Positions 1-5,323 of a stretch of DNA of 5,323 nt are shown in pieces. The notes below the pieces were generated by a model. It ran no database searches. It saw only the letters and a list, made by a program, of their open reading frames with translations, and had not been told where the DNA came from. Positions within the stretch are counted from its first letter, which is position 1, and the number at the start of each line of letters is the position of its first letter. This DNA is from Verrucomicrobiota bacterium. GTDB taxonomy: Bacteria; Verrucomicrobiota; Verrucomicrobiia; Opitutales; Opitutaceae. The DNA is taken from NCBI GenBank assembly GCA_023446865.1, contig JAEXPL010000090.1:1-5323 (forward strand), written 5' to 3'. Both the position numbers and the translations under genes were made by a program.

Positions 1-806
1 CCCTCGGCCACCGGGTCCTCGGGCAGCTCGGGCAGCGGCGCGCCGATGGTGATGCGGTAATGCCAGCGCCCGTCGCGTCGCTCGCGCACCGCGCCCCACG
101 GGATGACAAGCGCGCGACCGAGCTTCGCCACCTTGCCGGTGGCGACGTTGGTCACCGCCGGCACCCCGAAGAACGGCGCGACGGTGCTGTCCTTGATCCG
201 CTTCCCTTGGTCGGGCGCGTACCACATCACATCGCCCTCGCGCAGCGCACGAACCGCACTCTTCAGATCGTCGGCCCGGAACATCCGGTGCAGCCGACGC
301 GTGCGCAGCCGCAGGATCTCGTGCGCGAACACCGGATGGTTCGGGTTGCGGTAGAACGCGCTCAGCGGCTGGTGCAGATTCGCGATGTAACCTGACACCT
401 CGATTGTGTGGAAATGCGCGCTCATCAGCAGCACGCCGCGTTTGGTCTGCCGCGCTGCCTCGACATGCTCCAGCCCTTCGATCGTGTAGCGCCCGGCAAA
501 CCGCTCCGGCCGGCTGTAGTAGGCAATGATCGCCTCCATCGCGCCCATGCCGAACGACTCGTAGCCGCGCCGCGCCAGCCGCCAACGCTCCGCCTTCCCC
601 AGTTCAGGAAAACACAGCTCGAGGTTGCGCACCGTCACGGCGCGCCGCACCGGCACTAGATAGAATGCGGCGCGGCCAAGCACGCGCCCGAACCAGAGCA
701 ACAGCTCCCATGGCAGCGGCGCCAGGAGCCGGAGCAGGCCGATCACCAGCCACGCCGGCCAGTACTGCGGCAGCCAGAGCTTCGGAGCGAGGTTTTCGTC
801 GGCCAT
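1..806 (-). CDS. lpxL: LpxL/HtrB-family lipid A (lauroyl) acyltransferase, C-terminus cut by window edge
   Basis: This inner-membrane enzyme transfers a secondary acyl chain from acyl-ACP to a lipid A precursor. 268 residues are visible, against about 306 in E. coli LpxL, so only the C-terminal end is missing. Residues 12-33 (LPQYWPAWLVIGLLRLLAPL onward) match the family's N-terminal anchor, and NLELCFPE at 61-68 is a near-exact family signature. The catalytic H-x4-E motif is H131...E136 in SAHFHTIE, at the same depth as the dyad of E. coli LpxL. MWYAPDQ (194-200) followed by VAPFFGVPA (209-217) is the second conserved block. The ATG at 806 lies 9 bases after the stop of the upstream reductase gene, which suggests co-transcription. 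No Shine-Dalgarno motif precedes it; the short gap is pyrimidine-rich instead. The family call is firm. The acyl chain used, and the choice between LpxL, LpxM or LpxP type, cannot be read from the sequence. Confidence 0.93.
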   Translation of the reverse strand, partial: MADENLAPKLWLPQYWPAWLVIGLLRLLAPLPWELLLWFGRVLGRAAFYLVPVRRAVTVRNLELCFPELGKAERWRLARRGYESFGMGAMEAIIAYYSRPERFAGRYTIEGLEHVEAARQTKRGVLLMSAHFHTIEVSGYIANLHQPLSAFYRNPNHPVFAHEILRLRTRRLHRMFRADDLKSAVRALREGDVMWYAPDQGKRIKDSTVAPFFGVPAVTNVATGKVAKLGRALVIPWGAVRERRDGRWHYRITIGAPLPELPEDPVAE

Positions 807-807
807 C

Positions 808-815
808 GGAAGGGG
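808..815 (-). promoter_or_regulatory. Pyrimidine tract before the acyltransferase start
   Basis: On the minus strand this reads CCCCTTCC and ends one base before the ATG of the acyltransferase, filling the gap after the reductase stop codon. The same 8-mer occurs six bases before the glycosidase ATG (3611-3618). No purine-rich Shine-Dalgarno motif is present. A role in start-site recognition is only a guess; the repeat could be chance in GC-rich DNA. Confidence 0.2.
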
Positions 816-1739
816 TCAGCGTCCGGCGTTCCGCGCCGCGAGCGCACACAGGAGCTGATACAGCATCTCCATCCGCGGCAACGCGCATCCCGCAGCGGCG
901 GCGCGGCGCACCGGCTCGCCCCAGATGCTCTCCACCTCCAGCTCCCGCCCGGCCTGCCAGTCGAGCAGGCTCGACGGCTTGTACGCGCCGAGCGGCGGCG
1001 TGCGCGACATCTGGAAATCCGCGAAACTTTCCGGGATCGTGAAACCGAGCGCCGCCGCGCCTTGGATCACTTCCGACATCAGGATCCGCGAAAGCTGCCG
1101 CAGCCCCGCGTCGGCCAGCACGCGGTCGGTCGTGATTCCGCCGGCCGCGATGGTCAGCCCGTTGAACGGCACGTTCCACACCAGCTTCTTCCAGCGCTCC
1201 TCGGCGAGGTTGTCCGTCGCCCGGGCCTTGATACCGGCGGTCTTGAACAGGTCCACGAGCGCACGCAGACGCTCACCGGCCGGTCGGCCGAATTCGCCGA
1301 GCGTCACTGCGCCCTCGACCGGGTTGACGATCAGCCCCGGCTCCGTGCGGTTGATACCGACGAAGCAGAGTCCGCCGAGCGCGCGCTCCGCGCCGACGAG
1401 CGCCGCGATCTCCTCCTCCGCGCCGAGGCCGTTCTGGAGCGTGAGCACGACGGTGCGCTCGTGCAGCAGCGGCGGCAGCACCTGCGCCAGCTCACGGTTC
1501 GAGGTGGTCTTCCACGCCACGATCACGAGGTCGACCGGTCCTAGCTCCGCGGTGGTCGCCGCCACCGTCGGATTCTCGAGGCGAAACTCGCCAAAGGGCG
1601 CGATCACCCGGAGTCCGTTGGCCCGCACCGCCGCCAGATCGGAGCGCATAAGGAAGCGCACGTCGCTGCCGGCTCGCGCCAGCATCGCGCCGTAGAAACC
1701 GCCGATGGCGCCCGAGCCGATGATCGCGATCGATTTCAT
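816..1739 (-). CDS. panE: 2-dehydropantoate 2-reductase (ketopantoate reductase) family protein
   Basis: This is a 307-residue cytosolic NAD(P)H-dependent reductase, a usual length for the ApbA/PanE family, which makes pantoate from ketopantoate for coenzyme A. The Rossmann fold opens with IAIIGSGAIGGFYG (4-17), a GxGxxG nucleotide loop. VIVAWKTTSNRELAQVL (72-88) is the second cofactor strand, and LTLQNGLGAEE (99-109) is the conserved QNG block. RWKKLVWNVPFNGLTI (182-197) carries the probable catalytic K185 with N189 and N193. PSSLLDWQAGRELEVESIWG (255-274) matches the substrate-binding S-S-x-x-x-D-x-x-x-G-R-x-x-E-x-x-x-I block, with S256/S257 and E270. I chose the ATG at 1739 because it puts the glycine loop at the normal distance; a TTG at 1757 would add six residues. 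No Shine-Dalgarno motif is visible. Many members of this family are not proven ketopantoate reductases, so the exact substrate is less sure than the fold. Confidence 0.87.
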   Translation of the reverse strand: MKSIAIIGSGAIGGFYGAMLARAGSDVRFLMRSDLAAVRANGLRVIAPFGEFRLENPTVAATTAELGPVDLVIVAWKTTSNRELAQVLPPLLHERTVVLTLQNGLGAEEEIAALVGAERALGGLCFVGINRTEPGLIVNPVEGAVTLGEFGRPAGERLRALVDLFKTAGIKARATDNLAEERWKKLVWNVPFNGLTIAAGGITTDRVLADAGLRQLSRILMSEVIQGAAALGFTIPESFADFQMSRTPPLGAYKPSSLLDWQAGRELEVESIWGEPVRRAAAAGCALPRMEMLYQLLCALAARNAGR

Positions 1740-1785
1740 GGGAAAACGTGGCGTCAAACTGCCGGCCGCCCGCCGCCCGAGTCAA

Positions 1786-1803
1786 CGCCGCTTCACAGCG
1801 GCG
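1786..1803 (-). terminator. Intergenic GNRA-loop hairpin after the glycosidase gene (possible weak terminator)
   Basis: On the minus-strand transcript this forms a perfect 7-bp stem, CGCCGCU paired with AGCGGCG, closed by a GUGA tetraloop of the GNRA type. It starts 10 bases after the glycosidase stop codon (1814-1816) and lies about 46 bases before the reductase ATG. No U-tract follows, so it is not a standard intrinsic terminator. It could stabilise the 3' end of the glycosidase message, reduce read-through into the reductase gene, or have no role. The rest of the 74-base gap (1740-1813) shows nothing else recognisable. Confidence 0.35.
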
Positions 1804-1813
1804 CCCACGGCCG

Positions 1814-3604
1814 CTACTTCGTGTTGCCCGGCGACAGGCGGAAGAGCTTGGCGCCGTGGAACGCCACCACCGGCGCGAACCGCCCGCTCTGCACGCCGAG
1901 GTCGGTGTGCGTCCAGAGATCACGCACGCGCACCGGACCGCCGGCGATCGCGGCGAAATCGACCTCGACCGGCAGGCCGGGGCCGTCGTCGGTGTTCGCC
2001 GCCGTGCCGACGACGGTGAGGAAACGAACCGCGCCCGCGCCCTTGAACTGGGGCTCGACTCCCGCGGTCGCGCGGAAACGCACCGCCCCCGCCGGCACCG
2101 CGTACTCGATCGTGGCGGAGGCTTGCGCGGCGAGACCGAGCACTCGGTCGCCGTCCTTGGCGACCTTGGCGCTATCCCACTGCGCGTCGGCGCGCGTCCA
2201 AGGCTGCTCGGTGAGCGGACGCTCGGTGCCATCGGCCAGCACCCAGCGCGGCGCCAACCACCGGACCGGCACGAAACCGTCGAACTCGCCCACCGGCTCG
2301 GCGACGAGGAACAACGCGTGCCCACCGCTCACGTCGATGTCGATCGCGCTCGCCGCGCCGTCGTCGGCGCCAAGCGGGCCCGACTGGTGGCGCGCGTTGT
2401 CGGGGATGAGCCGCACGCGGTCGCGGGCGTTGAAGAGCGCGAGATAAGTGTCGCCGTTTGCCGGATCCTTGGCCGTCCACGCGATCAGTCCGTCGTGGTC
2501 GAAGAGCGGGCGGTTGGCCGTGCTGTGCTGGTTGACCGCGAGCACCTCGTCGTTGGTGAGCAGCGAGAGCGTGAACGGGTCGGTCTTCGTGAGGTCGCCG
2601 CCGTGCATGAGCGGCGAGCGCGCGATCGACCAAAGCGTCAGCAGCGTGAACTGCTCGTCGGTCGTGAAGCGTGTGCCGCGCGCGCCGAGCACGAGCGTGC
2701 CGAGCGGCAGCATGTCGGCGTCGGGCCACGCGCCGGGCCGGCGGTGCGGGTTCCAGTTGGCGAGTCGGCCGAACTGTTCGCGCAGCGCGAGCCAGCGGTC
2801 CCAGAAGTCGTCGCTGATGCGCCAGAGATTCGCGTGCGTCGCCACATGGTCGGCGGCGCGGATGTCGGTGGCGCCGGGCGAGAGGCTGAGCACCATCGGG
2901 CGGCCGGCGCGGTCGATCGCGCGGCGGATGGCCTCGATCTCCGGCTGGTTCTGGAAGTACGGCCGGCTGAGGTCGTCGACCTTCACATAGTCCACGCCCC
3001 ACTCGGCCAGCAGCGCGAAAACCGAGTTGTAGTATTCCTGCGCCCCGGGCCGGCTCATGTCGACGCCGTACATGTCGGGGTTCCACGGACACGTGTGGAC
3101 CTTGTCGGCGATGTCCTGCGCGTGGCGGTCGGTGCCGAGGATGGGCAGGTTGCGTTCCACCGCCTGGCGCGGGATGCCGCGCATGAGGTGCACCCCGAAC
3201 TTGAGGCCGAGCCCGTGCACATAACCGGAGAGGGTCTTGAAGCCTTCGCCGCCCGCCGCCGAGGGAAAGCGGTTGGTCGCCGGTTGCAGGCGACCGAAGC
3301 CGTCCATCGTGAGCACGGCGTCGGCGCGGTAGTCGTGGCTCTTCGCACCCGGCTCGTACCACTGGATGTCGACGACGATGTACTGCCAGCCGTGCGCCTT
3401 GAGGTTCGCGGCCATGAAGTCGGCCTGCGCCTTCGTCTGCTCCTCGGTGACGGTGGTGGCGAAACAGTCCCAGCTGTTCCATCCCATGGGCGGGGTCGGC
3501 GCCCAGTCGAGAAACGCTGGCGGCGCATCCGCAGCTTCAGCGGTGGCGGCGAGAGTCGCGGCAGAAACGAGGAGGAAGGCGCGTGCGGCGTGCATCATAT
3601 TCAT
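1814..3604 (-). CDS. Secreted GH27 alpha-galactosidase-like glycosidase with NPCBM-like module
   Basis: This 596-residue exported retaining glycosidase of family GH27 probably removes terminal alpha-galactose or a related sugar. After a Sec signal peptide (1-24), the barrel starts with the GH27 hallmark PPMGWNSWDCF (38-48). YVKVDD (206-211) holds the likely nucleophile D210 and sugar-binding K208. WRISDDF (261-267) holds R262 and the likely acid/base D266. AWPDADMLPLG (292-302) is the conserved WxDxDML block. The C-terminal beta-sandwich begins near TYLALFN (386-392) and resumes at VRVRDLWTHTDLG (558-570), with an NPCBM-like module between. Several pocket residues differ from classic alpha-galactosidases: DIQW (79-82) replaces DDCW, and SLSPG (240-244) replaces the CEW region. 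Galactose specificity is therefore not assured; beta-L-arabinopyranosidase or alpha-N-acetylgalactosaminidase activity is possible. The ATG at 3604 is chosen because it directly precedes the signal peptide; the frame stays open upstream to a start at 3895, but that extension looks non-coding. Confidence 0.92.
   Translation of the reverse strand: MNMMHAARAFLLVSAATLAATAEAADAPPAFLDWAPTPPMGWNSWDCFATTVTEEQTKAQADFMAANLKAHGWQYIVVDIQWYEPGAKSHDYRADAVLTMDGFGRLQPATNRFPSAAGGEGFKTLSGYVHGLGLKFGVHLMRGIPRQAVERNLPILGTDRHAQDIADKVHTCPWNPDMYGVDMSRPGAQEYYNSVFALLAEWGVDYVKVDDLSRPYFQNQPEIEAIRRAIDRAGRPMVLSLSPGATDIRAADHVATHANLWRISDDFWDRWLALREQFGRLANWNPHRRPGAWPDADMLPLGTLVLGARGTRFTTDEQFTLLTLWSIARSPLMHGGDLTKTDPFTLSLLTNDEVLAVNQHSTANRPLFDHDGLIAWTAKDPANGDTYLALFNARDRVRLIPDNARHQSGPLGADDGAASAIDIDVSGGHALFLVAEPVGEFDGFVPVRWLAPRWVLADGTERPLTEQPWTRADAQWDSAKVAKDGDRVLGLAAQASATIEYAVPAGAVRFRATAGVEPQFKGAGAVRFLTVVGTAANTDDGPGLPVEVDFAAIAGGPVRVRDLWTHTDLGVQSGRFAPVVAFHGAKLFRLSPGNTK
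2000..2362 (-). other. NPCBM-like carbohydrate-binding module inside the GH27 protein
   Basis: This covers about residues 415-535 of the glycosidase. The series IDIDVSGGHALFLVAEP (421-437), then APRWVLADGT (451-460), then IEYAVPAGAVRFRATAGVE (499-517) and AVRFLTVV (525-532) follows the strand order and wording of NPCBM domains, which bind galactose-type sugars in other proteins. Its boundaries are approximate. It sits between strands of the GH27 C-terminal beta-sandwich rather than after it. A sugar-binding role is inferred from the family. Confidence 0.65.
3533..3604 (-). other. Sec signal peptide of the GH27 protein
   Basis: Residues 1-24 have a short basic start (H5, R8), a hydrophobic core AFLLVSAATLAA (9-20) and an A-E-A site (22-24) for signal peptidase I, so the mature protein would begin ADAPPAF. 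There is no cysteine after the core, so it is not a lipoprotein. Export to the periplasm or beyond is predicted. Confidence 0.85.
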
Positions 3605-3806
3605 AGCGAAGGAAGGGGAACGCGAAAGGCTGCCACACGAATCCGCCTTGGCAACCCACCAGCCGCGACGGCAGGCCGCGGAGTAGGAGGTCTGCACCGG
3701 CGCCGCGCCACCGAACGTGCCCCTATCCCGCTTGACCGGTATCCGCGCGAGCCGCATTTCCGTCGGCCAGCGTCTCCATGCTTCCTCGGTCCAACTCGTG
3801 CAACCA
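3605..3806. promoter_or_regulatory. Divergent intergenic region between glycosidase and membrane-protein genes
   Basis: These 202 bases separate two genes that point away from each other, so promoters for both should lie here. I see no strong sigma-70 pair. A TTGACC at 3732-3737 could be a -35 box for the plus strand, but the hexamer at the right spacing (CATTTC) is poor. No tRNA, small gene or riboswitch is recognisable. The assignment rests on gene orientation alone. Confidence 0.45.
3611..3618 (-). promoter_or_regulatory. Pyrimidine tract before the glycosidase start
   Basis: CCCCTTCC on the minus strand ends six bases before the glycosidase ATG, inside a longer pyrimidine-rich run, and is identical to the tract before the acyltransferase start. 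There is no Shine-Dalgarno motif here either. Its role is unknown and it may be coincidence. Confidence 0.2.
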
Positions 3807-5323
3807 ATGACCCGGTCCGCCCTCCTGCGCCTCTGGGCCATGGTCGCGCTGACGCTCGTCGCCTCCCTCTTCTGGTACAACCGCGACCTGTTCACGCAAC
3901 CCGCCTACGAGGAGGGCGACCACGCCGCCAACGCGCTCTCGATCGAGCGCGCCAAACACGGCGCCGAACTGCTCGGCAACTACTCGCGCTTTCGTTTCCA
4001 CCACCCCGGGCCGGCATTCTTCTATGTTTACGCCGCCGGCGAGTGGGTGCTCCTCGATACGATCCACCTCGTGCCGGTGCGCCACAACGCCCACCTGCTC
4101 ACCGGCATCGCGCTTCAATCGGCGTTTCTCGCCACGCTGGTGGCGCTGCTCGCCGCCGCGACGCCGCGGCCGTGGTCGTCGGCGTGGCTGATCCTGGCGG
4201 CGATGCTCGTGCCGCTCTCGTTCGTGCCCGGCCTGTTCTCGGACATCTGGCCGCCCTACGTCCTGCTGCTGCCGCTGGCGACGCTCGTCGTCTCCGCCGC
4301 CACGCTCGCCACTGGTGAAAGGCGCGGCTGGCCCGGCTTGGTCGTCTCCGCCGGATTCCTCCTCCACGGGCATGTCGCGCAACCGCTGTTCGTCAGCCCG
4401 CTCGTGCTCGTGGCACTCGTCGGACTGTGGTGGTCCGCCGGTCGACCGGCAGCGCGCGAACTCGGCACCCTACTCCCGCCGCCGCCCACGCGCTGGATTC
4501 TCTTCGCGGTGCTCGCGCTGTTCGCCCTGCCGCTGCTGCTCGATCTCTCGCGGGGCCTCGGCAGCAACCTCGTCTTGATCGTCCAGCATTTCCTCGCGGT
4601 CGAGGCGAAGGGTCTGCCGGCGTGGGATCAGGCAATCCAATACACGCTCTCCTTCCTCGCCTTCGCCCACGACCAGGAGCGTTGGTGGCACGCGGCGGCG
4701 CCGATCTCCGGCAGCTGGTTTTCCGAACACTGGCAAGGAGCCGTCGCAGGATTAGCGCTCGCCGCCGCCGCGTTCTGCGCGATCTGGTATGCGCGTCGCG
4801 ACCGCTCGCCCTCGGGCCAGCTGGTGCGCGGTCTGGCGGGCTGCTGGCTGCTCGTCCTCGGACTCGCGCTTTTCTGGGCCCGCCGGCAGGACGGCGGGCT
4901 GCTCAACTTCAACAGCCATTTCCTCTTCGGTCTCGCCGCGTTGCTGCCCGTCTTCCCGCTCCTCGCGTGGGCCCGGCCGCTGGCACGAATCCCAACCTGG
5001 TTCGCCGCTGGCGTCGCTCTCGTCGTCGTGTTCGCCGTCGCCCCGCGTTTCCGTTCCTCGGCGATCGAGAAGAACGCGATCGCCAACGCCATCGCGGCAA
5101 ACCTGCCCGCGCTGCTCGCGGCCGATCCGCTGCCCACCGCCCCCAAGCTCCTCCTCTTCCCGAACGAGCGCTGGTACGAGGCGGTGACGCTTGCCACCAC
5201 GCTCCAACGCGCCGGCGTGCGCTTCTTCATCTCCGACGACTGGGCCTTCATGTTCGGCGAGAGCCACACGCTGGCCGCGGCCTCGGCCCCCGAGCGCACA
5301 GGTCCGCGCTCGCCCAGGCGGGT
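3807..5323 (+). CDS. Multi-pass membrane protein, GT-C glycosyltransferase-like, C-terminus cut by window edge
   Basis: 505 residues are visible with no stop before the edge. About ten hydrophobic segments can be seen, near 8-23, 97-117, 126-142, 147-167, 176-188, 192-209, 229-246, 311-328, 343-358, 371-388 and 397-412. Between the first and second is a long loop with YEEGDHAANA (34-43) and LLGNYSRFRFHHPGPAFFYV (55-74). An acidic pair just after the first membrane helix is typical of GT-C enzymes, which use polyprenyl-phosphate sugars, with D38 the candidate catalytic residue; the YSRF-HHPGP-FFY block recalls uncharacterised bacterial membrane proteins of this type. After the last helix, KLLLFPNERWYEAVTLATTL (447-466) and RFFISDDWAFMFGE (472-485) form a likely soluble tail. 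I chose the ATG at 3807; a GTG at 3798 and a TTG at 3732 are in frame, and an in-frame stop lies at 3684. The coding call is firm, the function tentative. Confidence 0.8.
   Translation, partial: MTRSALLRLWAMVALTLVASLFWYNRDLFTQPAYEEGDHAANALSIERAKHGAELLGNYSRFRFHHPGPAFFYVYAAGEWVLLDTIHLVPVRHNAHLLTGIALQSAFLATLVALLAAATPRPWSSAWLILAAMLVPLSFVPGLFSDIWPPYVLLLPLATLVVSAATLATGERRGWPGLVVSAGFLLHGHVAQPLFVSPLVLVALVGLWWSAGRPAARELGTLLPPPPTRWILFAVLALFALPLLLDLSRGLGSNLVLIVQHFLAVEAKGLPAWDQAIQYTLSFLAFAHDQERWWHAAAPISGSWFSEHWQGAVAGLALAAAAFCAIWYARRDRSPSGQLVRGLAGCWLLVLGLALFWARRQDGGLLNFNSHFLFGLAALLPVFPLLAWARPLARIPTWFAAGVALVVVFAVAPRFRSSAIEKNAIANAIAANLPALLAADPLPTAPKLLLFPNERWYEAVTLATTLQRAGVRFFISDDWAFMFGESHTLAAASAPERTGPRSPRR

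Noticed and set aside
1740..1757. TTG start at 1757 for the reductase
   Set aside because: The six extra residues are not conserved in style, while the ATG at 1739 places the GxGxxG loop at the usual distance from the N-terminus.
2172..3482. Second minus-strand open frame of 436 codons inside the glycosidase gene
   Set aside because: It is a frame-shifted shadow, rich in Arg, Pro and His, of the real reading frame, which carries all the GH27 motifs.
3631..3653. Inverted repeat TGCCA-N13-TGGCA upstream of the glycosidase, as a possible operator
   Set aside because: Arms of five bases with a long spacer are expected by chance, and no known operator pattern is matched.
3732..3760. Plus-strand promoter with TTGACC and a -10 at 3755-3760
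   Set aside because: The -35-like hexamer is good but the matching -10 (CATTTC) agrees with the consensus at only two of six positions.
3605..3895. N-terminal extension of the glycosidase to a start at 3895
   Set aside because: The extra 97 residues are Arg-rich with no domain, would bury the clear signal peptide at 3533-3604, and would overlap the divergent gene.
1748..4318. Very long plus-strand open frame (856 codons) antisense to the glycosidase and running into the membrane-protein gene
   Set aside because: Its translation is dominated by Arg, Ala, Val, Glu and His with no recognisable domain, and it lies opposite a gene with clear GH27 motifs. Long antisense open frames are expected in DNA with such high GC at third codon positions.
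4628..5299. Minus-strand open frames opposite the membrane-protein gene
   Set aside because: Low-complexity Arg/Ser/Glu-rich translations with no motifs, whereas the plus strand encodes regular hydrophobic helices.

Overview
The window is GC-rich, gene-dense bacterial DNA carrying four protein genes; the two outer ones run off the window edges. A lipid A-type acyltransferase shows the host is Gram-negative. The mix of a secreted GH27 glycosidase with an NPCBM-like module, very GC-rich coding DNA and no Shine-Dalgarno motif before any start fits Verrucomicrobiota, perhaps Opitutaceae. That assignment is an inference from style, not from a marker gene; Planctomycetota or Acidobacteriota are not excluded.

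Layout. Three genes lie on the minus strand, read right to left: a GH27 alpha-galactosidase-like exoenzyme (1814-3604), a ketopantoate reductase family protein (816-1739) and an LpxL/HtrB-type lauroyl acyltransferase (1-806, C-terminus cut off). The last two are only 9 bases apart and are probably co-transcribed. The glycosidase is separated from them by 74 bases containing a 7-bp GNRA-loop hairpin. A 202-bp divergent intergenic region (3605-3806) then leads to a plus-strand gene (3807 to the right edge) for a large multi-pass membrane protein that resembles GT-C glycosyltransferases.

Function. The glycosidase is predicted to be exported and to remove terminal galactose-like sugars from plant or algal glycans. 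The reductase would supply pantoate for coenzyme A. The acyltransferase would complete lipid A acylation in the inner membrane. The membrane protein probably moves sugar from a polyprenyl-linked donor, but this is unproven. Apart from the reductase/acyltransferase pair, nothing shows that the genes form one pathway. No RNA gene, mobile element, CRISPR array or long repeat was seen. I did not find a convincing new multi-gene system. The points most worth a second look are the altered active site and inserted module of the GH27 enzyme, the family status of the membrane protein, and a pyrimidine-rich 8-mer shared by two start regions.
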